NCBI GenBank assembly: GCA_937922805.1
Contig: CALAJV010000001.1
Coordinates: forward strand, 34,560 to 98,559
Direction: 5' to 3'
DNA: 64,000 nucleotides
DNA from: an uncultured Acidimicrobiales bacterium
GTDB lineage: Bacteria; Actinomycetota; Acidimicrobiia; Acidimicrobiales; SZUA-35
The notes below the pieces were generated by a model that was not told the DNA's origin, did no database searches, and saw only the letters and a program-made list of their open reading frames with translations. Positions 9,062 through 17,824 of this stretch are shown in pieces. Made by a program: the position numbers and the translations under genes. Positions within the stretch are counted from its first letter, which is position 1; each line of letters starts with the position of its first letter.

Positions 9062-9083
9062 GTTGTTCATAGCTATGAACAAC
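9062..9083. promoter_or_regulatory. Perfect 22-bp palindrome, probable operator
   Basis: The half-site GTTGTTCATAG is followed immediately by its exact reverse complement with no loop. This is more like a dimeric repressor site than a terminator. It lies 40 bp after the agmatinase-family gene and 115 bp before the lipoprotein gene at 9199. The regulator is not identifiable from the window. Confidence 0.55.
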
Positions 9084-9198
9084 GCCAGAACCATCGCCTG
9101 ATCCGGAAGAATCAGCCCTCGTGTCGGTTTCTATCTCCCAGTAGCCCAACGAAGGGCCAGGCCGAAACTCGGCCCACAGATATAAGGGATTGGAAGAA

Positions 9199-10203
9199 AT
9201 GTCGAGATACACGAAGTACTCAAAGCTGGGAGCACTACTCTTCGCTATCAGCCTTACCGCTGCCGCTTGTGGCACCGCTGACTCTGGAAGCGATACTGAC
9301 GCAGCGACCGAACCATCAAGCGCAGACCAGGCGGTAGAAGACGACGCCATGGAAGACGACGCCATGGAAGACGACGCCATGGAAGACGACGCCATGGAGG
9401 ATGGGCGCCCTATTCTTGAGTTGTCGTTCGATGGGCTTGAGCCGCTTGGCGATGACTACGTCTACGAAGTATGGACCGTTGTTGATGACGCTCCAGTAAC
9501 TGGAGGCGTATTCGACATTGCCGACGACGGATCGGTTGCGCTCCCTGACGGTGAAAACCATCTCTACGGGCACGAAGGGGCAAGCGCCGTTGTGATAACG
9601 ATCGAGCCCGCCGTAGGTGACGTCCCGGCCCCCGCTGACACCAAAGTGCTGGCTGGCGACATCGCAGACGACGGAAGCGTCGAGCTATCGATCGGCCATC
9701 CGGCTGCCTTAGGCACTGATTTCGCTGATGCGACTGGCAGCTTCATTCTTGGAACGCCAACAGATGACCCGGACGGCAACGAACTCTCCTGCGTGTGGTT
9801 CCTCAGCGTGCCGGGCCCCGAAGCCAGCCTCGAGCTACCAACGCTGCCTGCAGGCTGGGTCTACGAAGGGTGGGCTGTGATAGATGGGACGCCGGTTTCG
9901 ACTGGTCGATTTACTGACGGGGCGGCAGCTGACAATTTCAACGGGTTCTCTGGATCAGCTGGCGGACCAAACTACCCCGGTGAGGACTTCATACAAAACG
10001 CCCCGGACGGTTTGGCCTTTCCAACTGACCTAACCGGGTCGACTGTTGTAGTCAGCGTTGAGCCTGATGCCGACAACAGCCCAGCGCCATTTGCGCTCAA
10101 GCCGCTGGTGGCTGAGGTTCCGTCCGGAACAACCGATCATTCGAACATCGACCTCGGTGCTGGTCCAGTCGCCATTTCGGGCGAAGGTTCGATCGTCGGC
10201 TAG
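9199..10203 (+). CDS. Lipoprotein with two RskA-like (anti-sigma K C-terminal) domains
   Basis: 334 residues. The signal peptide ends in the lipobox TAAAC (Cys near residue 25), so it is an exported lipoprotein. An acidic linker contains four exact EDDAM repeats. Two homologous domains follow. The first has YEVWTVVDDAPVTGGVF and the second YEGWAVIDGTPVSTGRF, each with a downstream strand resembling VVITIEP or VVVSVEP. This pattern resembles the extracellular domain of RskA-type anti-sigma factors, but no transmembrane helix or cytoplasmic sigma-binding domain is present, so it is not itself an anti-sigma factor. The ATG at 9199 has AAGGG about ten bases upstream; a TTG at 9190 is the alternative. 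A strong terminator follows. Function unknown. Confidence 0.75.
   Translation: MSRYTKYSKLGALLFAISLTAAACGTADSGSDTDAATEPSSADQAVEDDAMEDDAMEDDAMEDDAMEDGRPILELSFDGLEPLGDDYVYEVWTVVDDAPVTGGVFDIADDGSVALPDGENHLYGHEGASAVVITIEPAVGDVPAPADTKVLAGDIADDGSVELSIGHPAALGTDFADATGSFILGTPTDDPDGNELSCVWFLSVPGPEASLELPTLPAGWVYEGWAVIDGTPVSTGRFTDGAAADNFNGFSGSAGGPNYPGEDFIQNAPDGLAFPTDLTGSTVVVSVEPDADNSPAPFALKPLVAEVPSGTTDHSNIDLGAGPVAISGEGSIVG
9337..9396 (+). repeat. Four tandem 15-bp repeats (EDDAM)
   Basis: Four identical copies of GAAGACGACGCCATG in frame in the linker after the lipid anchor. Changes in copy number would alter linker length without shifting the frame. Confidence 0.95.
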
Positions 10204-10255
10204 GGTTCCTCTCCCCCCTAGCCCTCAAAGGCAACTAGTCGACGTCGAGAAGAAG

Positions 10256-10287
10256 GGTCGGGCCACCCAATGGGTGGCCCGACCTTT
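10256..10287. terminator. Bidirectional intrinsic terminator
   Basis: A perfect 13-bp GC-rich stem (10256-10268 with 10272-10284), AAT loop and a T-run of three. It lies between the convergent lipoprotein (ends 10203) and RTX gene (ends 10302). A T-rich stretch also follows on the minus strand. Confidence 0.88.
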
Positions 10288-10301
10288 GCTCCTATCGAGA
10301 T

Positions 10302-12767
10302 CTAGTCCACCAAGCAGGTTTTATTGTTTTCCCACCCATAACCGTCGCCGTCAGAGTCTGATCCAGATCCCTGATCGCAACGGGGGTAGCGGGACGACGA
10401 GCTGGCCTCGTTGTTTGGTGTGACAACCGTTGAGCTGACGGCTTTTGGCGTCGACATCTGGCAGGTTTCAGATCCATCCCAGCCCCAACCGTCACCATCA
10501 GAATCGCTACAAGGGCCAGGCGTTCGGGCGCTGTTGGCAGTTGCGGTGGAAGCGTTTACCTTCATCCTCGAGATGTCGGAGGAGTTGTTGTCGTTCTCTC
10601 GGCTATCCGCACCTACATTGACGTTTCCAGCTCCAGGTATCGACGAATCGGTTTCTTCCTCAGATTCGCCGCCGATGTCACCGGGCGGTCGGAAGAAGAA
10701 GCGATTTTCGTGGAGGCCTTTTGAGTTGTAGTAGGTGTCGATGCTGTATTGGTTAGCTGGCGGGAGATTCAAATCTTCCAAGATCTCGTTCTCGACCGCC
10801 ATGGCCTCGCGCTCTTCGCTCCGCACAAGCATCGGGTCGCCGTTTTCGAGAACGAACGGTTTCCCGTTGGGAGCAATTTCGGGGACCTCGCCGTAGCGAA
10901 CCGTGCCGTTGGCCAAGTGATCCGAGTGAGACAATTCATGACCAAGTTCTACAACCGGCAGAGCTCGGTGTTCGCTGAGCGGCCTTATCGGCGCCATATG
11001 GATCGTGCTGTCAATCCCGGTTCCTTCGTATCCCTCGAATCCGTAGGCTGATTCACCGAGTTCCTCGTCGTACTCAACAAACGATGGCAAATACCACTGA
11101 CCATCAACAATCTCGACAATTTGTTCGGCGTCAGCAATGCTGCCAAGAACTTTTTGCCCAGCTGGGATTGATCTAAGCGTTACGAGATCAGAAGCGATTC
11201 GATCAGCAACGTCAGGATCTTCAACTAGGTTCTCTACTTCTCCGGCCGCAAGAGCTTCGTCGAAGTCGACATCAACCAATTCGTCGTTGTCTGAAACTTC
11301 GACCAGATCCTGCCATTTTCCGGCATAGATGATGTCGCCATCGCGGTCTAACGATGACTGAGAGACTTTGTTGTATCCAGCAGAGGCAATGATCGTGTTC
11401 GAACCAGCTCCACCATCTAGCTCATCGTCGTCGAGGCCAGCGCTGAGAACATCGTTTCCATCCTGGCCTCGGATTACGTCGTTCCCGCTGCCGCCATCGA
11501 CGTAGTCGTCGCCTTTGTTGCCGTTCAACGTGTCTTGGCCCTTGTTGCCGTAAATCACATCGTCACCGTCGCCGCCAAAAACTACGTCGGTACCTTTGCC
11601 TGCTTGGACAAAGTCATCACCCTGATCACCGCTTATCCGATCATGACCTTTGCCGCCGTACAACACGTCGTTGCCGTACCCACCGCTAATTACGTCTTTA
11701 CCCTGGTTTCCCTCGATGTAGTCTGAGCCCGGCCCACCTTGTATCGAGTCAGCGCCAAGTCCGCCTCGGATGGTGTCGTTGCCGATCCCGCCATTCAAGT
11801 TGTCGTTCCACCCGAGAGGAACGAAATCTATTACTTTCTGCGTTTCGTCAATCAAATCGTCGCCAGCGCCAGCGAAAACCGTGTCTTTGCCTGAACCGGG
11901 ATAGATCTGATCATCTCCAGCCCCACCAAAGATGACGTCATCTCCGGTACGACCAATTACCTCATCGTCACCAGGACCAGCAAAGACGGTGTCGTCATTG
12001 CCACCTGATTCGATCCGGTCGTCCAAGACCGTTCCCACAATTGTGTCATCGTGTCGAGAACCGTATATGACGTCGCCTCCTCCATTTCCGGCAACGATAA
12101 TGCGGTCTCGATCGTTCTCTTCTATGTCGTATTCCGTCACGTCGCCGGTGGCTGCCGTTCGGATACTTACCGTCTCCTCTTCGATGACGATGTCGTCAAC
12201 ATCGTTGGTTCCGATAATCGCGATGCCAGAAGACGTTTCATAGAGGCCGGTTGGCACATCTTTGAGATCGTAAGTAACAACTCCGTCAGTTGGTATGCCG
12301 AGATCGACGTTGGCCTTCGTTGCTACCACTTCGTATATTAGGTCAGCTACTTGAGCGTCGGCGTTCGAATCGTGCGGATCGCCGAACATGTCGTAAGACG
12401 TAGTTGGTGACGCAATAGTTGGCGACGAAGTCGTCGCTGGCGAAGCGATCGACGATATGTCGTCGCCTGCTCTATCTTCGTCTGTCGAATAGGAGCTGGT
12501 AGTGGCCTGACTTGATTGGTCGGTGGTCGTCTCGCCAAAGCCATAACCGCTATCGGACCAGTCGATGTTGTCATCATCGAACCAATCCGAATCGTCCCAA
12601 TCAAATTGAGCGGACGCAGCATTAGGAGACATCCCGGTGATGGTCGCCAACACTGCTCCGGCGAAAACTAGTTTGCTACCTCGCCGCACCCAGCGACCCT
12701 GGCCCGCCGGCTTCGACAACCAATGATCGACGGTTGAACCAGCGGCAATAGACTTCTTTGTAGACAC
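10302..12767 (-). CDS. Secreted RTX-repeat protein with NleD/M91-like metallopeptidase domain
   Basis: 821 residues from the GTG at 12767. An export segment at 26-53 (W-V-R-R-G then a hydrophobic stretch ending ASA) follows a short basic N-terminus. Residues about 125-225 form a small beta domain with YDMFGDPHDSNADAQVADL. About 225-465 hold more than a dozen RTX nonapeptides of the GGxGxD type, expected to bind Ca2+ as a beta-roll outside the cell. About 520-685 contains HELSH at 610-614 with acidic residues near 651-654, like the zinc site of the M91 (NleD) effector peptidases. Two Cys-bounded motifs with DGDGWGW and DGDGYGW end the protein (753-769, 797-818). No type I secretion genes are near, and the N-terminal segment suggests Sec or Tat export instead. 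Target unknown. It is shorter than its neighbour at 12890-16708, which duplicates the same module. Confidence 0.82.
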   Translation of the reverse strand: MSTKKSIAAGSTVDHWLSKPAGQGRWVRRGSKLVFAGAVLATITGMSPNAASAQFDWDDSDWFDDDNIDWSDSGYGFGETTTDQSSQATTSSYSTDEDRAGDDISSIASPATTSSPTIASPTTSYDMFGDPHDSNADAQVADLIYEVVATKANVDLGIPTDGVVTYDLKDVPTGLYETSSGIAIIGTNDVDDIVIEEETVSIRTAATGDVTEYDIEENDRDRIIVAGNGGGDVIYGSRHDDTIVGTVLDDRIESGGNDDTVFAGPGDDEVIGRTGDDVIFGGAGDDQIYPGSGKDTVFAGAGDDLIDETQKVIDFVPLGWNDNLNGGIGNDTIRGGLGADSIQGGPGSDYIEGNQGKDVISGGYGNDVLYGGKGHDRISGDQGDDFVQAGKGTDVVFGGDGDDVIYGNKGQDTLNGNKGDDYVDGGSGNDVIRGQDGNDVLSAGLDDDELDGGAGSNTIIASAGYNKVSQSSLDRDGDIIYAGKWQDLVEVSDNDELVDVDFDEALAAGEVENLVEDPDVADRIASDLVTLRSIPAGQKVLGSIADAEQIVEIVDGQWYLPSFVEYDEELGESAYGFEGYEGTGIDSTIHMAPIRPLSEHRALPVVELGHELSHSDHLANGTVRYGEVPEIAPNGKPFVLENGDPMLVRSEEREAMAVENEILEDLNLPPANQYSIDTYYNSKGLHENRFFFRPPGDIGGESEEETDSSIPGAGNVNVGADSRENDNNSSDISRMKVNASTATANSARTPGPCSDSDGDGWGWDGSETCQMSTPKAVSSTVVTPNNEASSSSRYPRCDQGSGSDSDGDGYGWENNKTCLVD

Positions 12768-12771
12768 GGGG

Positions 12772-12778
12772 ACCCACC
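12772..12778 (-). promoter_or_regulatory. GGTGGGT leader element before RTX gene
   Basis: GGTGGGT lies four bases before the GTG start. The same heptamer, or GGTGGGA, occurs 3-6 bases before four other exported proteins in the window. It shares GGTG with the AGGTG end of the canonical ribosome-binding sequence and probably acts as an unusual ribosome-binding site. Confidence 0.6.
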
Positions 12779-12889
12779 CTTTTTCTTTTGGTTATTCAAA
12801 TATGTCGCCCACGAGACAGAAAAAACTGACATCGTAAGGCTACCAAACGCGGTGTAAAGACCGACATTGTGGTTAAAACTGCACTTTTA

Positions 12890-15800
12890 CTACCTAACTA
12901 CGCACGTTTTTTCGTGCTCCCAGCCAAACCCGTCGCCATCGGAGTCGGATTCGGAACCCGCCTGACAAGCCGGGTGTCGCTGTTGCGATTCCAATTTGTC
13001 ACTCGGTCTTTCCAGAACTGTCGACGATCCTGGTCGAGATGAGCCATCATCTTCGGCGCTGAACGCTCGAGCATCTTCGCTCTTGGTTGTTGCCGAAGTG
13101 GTTGAACTGCTTTCCTCTTCGCTCGGCCAAACAAGGTTGGACTCTCCAGCTTTGATAGCAGCACCAGCTATCGGAGTTTTACCATCGTGATAAACCTCGC
13201 GCGTGTCAATATTCAGCGCCTCGCGAATGGTGTTTTCGGTTACCGGCGCGGTGTTTGCGTCGAGGTCCGCCGGATTGGTTGTTGGATCTGGACCCTGTCT
13301 GCCCTTGTCGTATGGAAGTCCAGTAGCGTGCAACTCTTCGTCGTCCGGGTAAAGCCGGTCACCGCTCTTTCCGTCGACATACTCGATTGGATTGCCTTCG
13401 GCGTCGAGGCCGACCGACCGACCCGGGTCCATTATCCCGTTGGCCGCATGCGAAGCGTGAATCAGCTCATGGGAGAATTCGACCAGCGGAACATTACCGA
13501 CCGGAGCCTCGGGACCGGAGGCAACCCCATAGGTAACAGTTCCTCCAACTCCTGGTCCAGGCTCGCCATTCTCATCAAGCTCGGCGTCAGTTAGGTTCTC
13601 GCCCTTGCGCATGTCGATCGTTTGAGAGAACTTTGAGTTCCGGCGCGGATCCTCAGCTTCCTTAATCGTTATGATCTTTCCTGATTCCTGGATGCTCTCC
13701 AACAGCTCTTGGCCGTTCGTGAACGAGCGCAATGTCATTAAGTCCGAATCGACCCGATCGATGAAATCAAGATCGTTCTGGTTCGTGGTGTCCCCGGTAA
13801 CGAAGAGTTGCCCATGAGCCAAGCTTGGTAGCTGACTGACCGACCGGATCGAATCGCCAGCGTCGGTCAGGCCGCGATCTTGACGATCTAGATAGAGCGT
13901 GTCGGCGTCACCGGCGGTGTTTACGAACGAATCAGAACCGACCCCGGTCAAAATAGTGTCATTACCTGGGCCACCCTTGAGTCGGTCGTCGCCAACTCCG
14001 CCGCTAAGAATATCGTCACCGGCGTCGCCCCAGAGCTGATCTTCGCCTCGACCGCCGTCGATATAGTCGGCACCAGCTTGTCCGGAGAGCCTGTCGTTGC
14101 CAAGGCCCCCGTAAATCACATCGTCACCGGATGAGCCAAGGAGGGCATCATCGCCGCTGTTGCCTTGAAGCAGATCTTCTCCTGCCATCCCGACTAGGAG
14201 GTCATTGCCGTTGCCGCCTCTAATGATGTCGTCGCCTCTGCCGCCGATGACAAGATCGTTCCCGGCGCCGGCTCGAACTGAGTCATCACCTCGTCCGACG
14301 AAAATGCTGTCATCACCGGCGCCAGAATCGACATCGTCAATCGAGTCGCCGCCTAGCACTGTCTCCGGTAGATCTGAGCCGGTGATAGTATCGCCGCCCC
14401 CATTTCCGGCAATGACGAGCGTGTCGACATCACGTTGAGTCAGCGGAATCGAGTAGCCATTGATGTCTGCGCTATAGGTGCCAGATTCCGGATTACGAAC
14501 GATGGCCAGATTGTCTTTACCTGTGGTTCCTACAACGACGGTGCCGAAGTAGTTTCGATAGACGCCAGCATCGACGTTAGTCAACCCGAGTGTTGTTTGG
14601 CCGTCGCTACGCACGCCCGATTCCAAGTTGGCGGCGACTGCTTGCGATTCGGACACCAAATCCGAGGTTTGAGCTAACCCGCTGTCATAATATGGATTTC
14701 CAAATGCATCGTAGAATTTGTCAACTTTCATCGGTGGTGAGATGAAATTTGACCGGCCGCCATTTGGATTGTCAGCTACTTCGTGGTCAGAGTTGCTGGC
14801 ATATTGTTCTCGTGGCGGCAGGTTCAGATCGGCTCTGATCTTGTTGTCGGTTGCGCCCGCGGTGTCGTGGGTCAGATGGGCGGGCGAGCTAGCAGCGCCG
14901 GACTGGAAACCATGATGGTACGGCAAGCCGGTAGCTTGCAGCTCGGAATCAGAGCTAAAGATCGGATCACCGTTCGAATCCAGCCTAGGGTTGCCGTCGT
15001 TGTCGATCTCGACAGAAATCCCAGGGTCAACTACACCGTTTGCCATTTGCTCACCATGGACGAGCTCGTGGCCGAGGACGGTGATCGGTACGAACATGTC
15101 GTCGCCGATAGGCCTCGAAGTGGCGTAGTTGATCACGCTGTGCATGCCCGGTCCAGCTGCGCCGTTTTCGTCAATCTCATCGTCGTACGGCCACTGGCCC
15201 TGTTCGACGATTTTTCCAATAGACGATCGGGATCGTGGATCGGCCGCTTCCGCAATCGAGACGGTTTTGCCTGATGCTTCGATATCGGTTAGTAACTCTT
15301 TACCTGTCGGGAATGAGCGAAGTGTCGCTAGATCGGACTCAACCCGGTCAATAAAGTTCTTATCTTGGGAGTTTATCGGTAGTTGATCTTCGGCCAGGTC
15401 TGGGTCGATAGGAACAAGAACTAGTTCGTCGGCTCCATCTGAAGCGACCTGATCAATGCTTTGGAGGTAAACCGTGTCGGCATCGCCACTATGGTCAATG
15501 ACATTGTCGTAGCCGATTCCGGTGATCACCGTATCGTCGCCGAAACCGCCTATCAGGGTGTCGCCGCCGAACCCACCGGCGAGTATGTCGGCGCCGTCGC
15601 CACCGGTCAGACGGTCGTTGCCTCGGCCCCCATCAAGGTAGTCGTTGCCAGGGCCGCCACTGATATTGTCGCCGAACCGCCCGCCGTAGATGACGTCGTT
15701 TCCGTCATCGCCAGCGATGGTGTCTCGTCCGTTATTACCCTCGAGAATGTCGTCTCCGCCGTCACCCTTCAGAAAGTCAGAGCCGTTGCCGCCACGAACC

Positions 15801-16708
15801 AGATCGTCTCCGGTGCCACCACTGAGCTTGTCGTCTCCATCGAACATGGCCCACCCAGAGGTGTAGCTTGTTTCGTCTATTCGATCATTGCCTGCGCCGC
15901 CGAGAGCGATATCGTCGCCTGCGCCCGGATAAATTTCGTCGTCGCCTGAGCCACCGAGAACAACGTCGGCTCCGCCCCCAGCCTTGATGATGTCTTTGTC
16001 GACGCCGCCGACAAATAGCTCGGGGAGGTTGGATCCAACGATGGTGTCGCGCCCGCCCAGACCAGCGACAACGGGCATGGTCAAATCATCCGAGCCCAAC
16101 GCAAAGACTTCGTCGTTGATAGTGACCTGGTAGCCATCAGTTTGCTCGCTTCGTTCGACCACAACGTTGTCGTCACCTGAGGTTCCAACAACTGCGGTCC
16201 CGTATGGGTTTTGGTAGACGCCCGCCGGCACGTTGGTCAGGGAGTTTGTGGTTTCTCCGTTCCCGCCGAAATCAAACGACTGGTTCGCCGCAGTTGAATG
16301 AGCCGATGCGGTTAAGTCGGCAACTTGGGCGTCGGCTTTGGAGTCGTAAGACGTTCCGAACATATCGAACGACGTCTCAGTTGAACTATTGGCAGCAGGA
16401 GATTCAGACCAACTGATGTTGTCCCCGCCCCCGCCGTAAGACTCGCCGCCGCCTCCGAAGGACGAGGTACCGGAGGAGCCAACAGTGCTCGGTGAGTCTA
16501 GATATTCCTCGTAGACCTCCGCTGAGGCTGAACCCGACACCAGACCGGTATACGTCGCCATCGCCGCCCCGGCGAATACCAACTTTCTTCCGCGCCTAAC
16601 CCAGTGACCGGCCCTAGCTGACCCTTGGGGCAGCAACGGATCGACCTGAACTGGCCGATCGTTCCCACGCGCACGATAAGGCCCACAAACGCCTTGTGTT
16701 TGAGACAT
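12890..16708 (-). CDS. Large secreted RTX protein with two M91-like metallopeptidase modules
   Basis: 1272 residues from the ATG at 16708, which I chose because GGTGGGT lies six bases upstream; the frame is open 21 codons further. The export segment H-W-V-R-R-G-R-K-L-V lies near residue 35 and ends SASA. Two homologous modules follow. Each has a beta domain (SFDMFGTSYDSKADAQVADL; FYDAFGNPYYDSGLAQTSDL), a block of RTX repeats, and a metallopeptidase-like domain. The zinc motifs are HELVH and HELIH (about 547 and 1080 in this numbering), each followed some 40 residues later by SELQATGLPY or EELHATGLPY, giving the third ligand candidate. A Cys-bounded motif with DGDGFGW closes the protein. The gene is next to and paralogous with 10302-12767. 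It is presumably a Ca2+-stabilised secreted protease; substrate unknown. Confidence 0.82.
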   Translation of the reverse strand: MSQTQGVCGPYRARGNDRPVQVDPLLPQGSARAGHWVRRGRKLVFAGAAMATYTGLVSGSASAEVYEEYLDSPSTVGSSGTSSFGGGGESYGGGGDNISWSESPAANSSTETSFDMFGTSYDSKADAQVADLTASAHSTAANQSFDFGGNGETTNSLTNVPAGVYQNPYGTAVVGTSGDDNVVVERSEQTDGYQVTINDEVFALGSDDLTMPVVAGLGGRDTIVGSNLPELFVGGVDKDIIKAGGGADVVLGGSGDDEIYPGAGDDIALGGAGNDRIDETSYTSGWAMFDGDDKLSGGTGDDLVRGGNGSDFLKGDGGDDILEGNNGRDTIAGDDGNDVIYGGRFGDNISGGPGNDYLDGGRGNDRLTGGDGADILAGGFGGDTLIGGFGDDTVITGIGYDNVIDHSGDADTVYLQSIDQVASDGADELVLVPIDPDLAEDQLPINSQDKNFIDRVESDLATLRSFPTGKELLTDIEASGKTVSIAEAADPRSRSSIGKIVEQGQWPYDDEIDENGAAGPGMHSVINYATSRPIGDDMFVPITVLGHELVHGEQMANGVVDPGISVEIDNDGNPRLDSNGDPIFSSDSELQATGLPYHHGFQSGAASSPAHLTHDTAGATDNKIRADLNLPPREQYASNSDHEVADNPNGGRSNFISPPMKVDKFYDAFGNPYYDSGLAQTSDLVSESQAVAANLESGVRSDGQTTLGLTNVDAGVYRNYFGTVVVGTTGKDNLAIVRNPESGTYSADINGYSIPLTQRDVDTLVIAGNGGGDTITGSDLPETVLGGDSIDDVDSGAGDDSIFVGRGDDSVRAGAGNDLVIGGRGDDIIRGGNGNDLLVGMAGEDLLQGNSGDDALLGSSGDDVIYGGLGNDRLSGQAGADYIDGGRGEDQLWGDAGDDILSGGVGDDRLKGGPGNDTILTGVGSDSFVNTAGDADTLYLDRQDRGLTDAGDSIRSVSQLPSLAHGQLFVTGDTTNQNDLDFIDRVDSDLMTLRSFTNGQELLESIQESGKIITIKEAEDPRRNSKFSQTIDMRKGENLTDAELDENGEPGPGVGGTVTYGVASGPEAPVGNVPLVEFSHELIHASHAANGIMDPGRSVGLDAEGNPIEYVDGKSGDRLYPDDEELHATGLPYDKGRQGPDPTTNPADLDANTAPVTENTIREALNIDTREVYHDGKTPIAGAAIKAGESNLVWPSEEESSSTTSATTKSEDARAFSAEDDGSSRPGSSTVLERPSDKLESQQRHPACQAGSESDSDGDGFGWEHEKTCVVR

Positions 16709-17130
16709 CTTCATACCCACCAGTACTGTGTCGCACATTCCCACTCGCGACGCCATAATGCAATCGCACATTTGACTATACCCGACAATTAGTTCGGGGA
16801 CTAGTAGTTCCTTAGTGAGGGCCAGATCCGCAATATTCGAGGGTGAACAATCACGGCGCCGGCACCGCTAGTTTGCTGGCGCCGATGCAGTCGCTGACTA
16901 GCTCATTTCCTGTTGCCGCTAGCGCCGAAACACAGGAACCAGCGCTCTTTGGCCGAAACTGGTGACCATATTTCGCCGGTACAGCTTCCAGCGATGGGCG
17001 CACGAGTTGCGTTGTCCGACCCGTCACCAACACCAACGTTGCCTAACTGGCCGAACTAGTCCACCAACGGGACTAATCATGATTTTGCCCTGATAGGAGT
17101 GGGGACCAGAAGTTCGGTACGGTTGGAGGC
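16709..17130. other. Divergent intergenic region between RTX and rhomboid genes
   Basis: 422 bp holding the leader of the RTX gene and the promoter of the rhomboid gene. The RTX frame extends open into it but lacks a better start. GC-rich self-complementary stretches occur near 16855-16880. Nothing else recognised. Confidence 0.4.
16715..16721 (-). promoter_or_regulatory. GGTGGGT leader element before large RTX gene
   Basis: GGTGGGT six bases before the ATG at 16708. It decides the start, since upstream in-frame ATGs (16738, 16756, 16771) lack it. Confidence 0.6.
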
Positions 17131-17808
17131 GTGGTATCCATAAGCGGCAACGAGGCTGATCAAGATTCTTCTCGCCTGCGCCGTTTCTTGTCCACTGGAT
17201 TCGGCTACATCGTTTTGTGGGTTAGCGTTCTGTGGGCCATCGAGATCTTAGACACTCAGGTACTCGATTCGACCCTCCAGCGGCACGGGATTCATCCCCG
17301 ACAGGCCAACGGGGTCGACGGAATTTTCTGGCACTCCTGGCTCCATTCGACCTACGGCCATGTTGCGTCCAACAGCGTCCCTCTACTAGCCCTTGGGTGG
17401 CTGGTGGGACTCCGAGGAGTTCGCCACCTTTTGATCGTCACCATCGCTGTCATCGTTGGAGGTGGCGCCTTAACCTGGCTGCTGGCTGATGGGTCTAACC
17501 ACATTGGCGCTAGTGGCGTCGTGTTCGGTTACTTCGGCGCTTTGATGGGCGCTGCGCTTCGACACCGACGACCAGCGTTGCTGGCCCCGGCCTTGGTCGC
17601 AATCTACATCTACGGAACGATGCTGGCGGGAATTGTTCCGCAACCTGAGATCTCCTGGCAAGGCCACTTGTTTGGCCTTGTGGTCGGCATCGTCGCCGCC
17701 TGGTTTCTCACCGACCCCCCGCCACCGAAGGTAGACGATGGACTGCCGATGTACCCGTGGGAAATTGACGAACCTTGGCTGGTTCCCGAAGAAGATACGG
17801 ATCAGTAG
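17131..17808 (+). CDS. Rhomboid-family intramembrane serine protease
   Basis: 225 residues with about six transmembrane helices. Rhomboids cleave single-pass membrane substrates within or next to the membrane. The catalytic serine is Ser128 in GASG and the catalytic histidine is His179 in WQGH. His77 and Asn81, four apart, match the oxyanion-stabilising His150/Asn154 pair of GlpG. So the enzyme should be active. The GTG start has GGAGG almost touching it, so the message may be leaderless instead. The C-terminal tail of about 30 residues is acidic and cytoplasmic. The gene ends 16 bp from the convergent enolase-superfamily gene. No substrate is obvious, although several exported proteins with one hydrophobic segment are encoded nearby. 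Confidence 0.9.
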   Translation: MVSISGNEADQDSSRLRRFLSTGFGYIVLWVSVLWAIEILDTQVLDSTLQRHGIHPRQANGVDGIFWHSWLHSTYGHVASNSVPLLALGWLVGLRGVRHLLIVTIAVIVGGGALTWLLADGSNHIGASGVVFGYFGALMGAALRHRRPALLAPALVAIYIYGTMLAGIVPQPEISWQGHLFGLVVGIVAAWFLTDPPPPKVDDGLPMYPWEIDEPWLVPEEDTDQ

Positions 17809-17824
17809 ACGCCTTGCCCTCAAG

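Noticed and set aside
11137..16071. Plus-strand frames opposite the RTX repeats
   Set aside because: They arise from the periodic Gly/Asp codon pattern of the RTX repeats on the other strand.
10302..16708. RTX DNA repeats as a CRISPR or satellite array
   Set aside because: Repeats are degenerate, of nonapeptide coding period, and without unique spacers.
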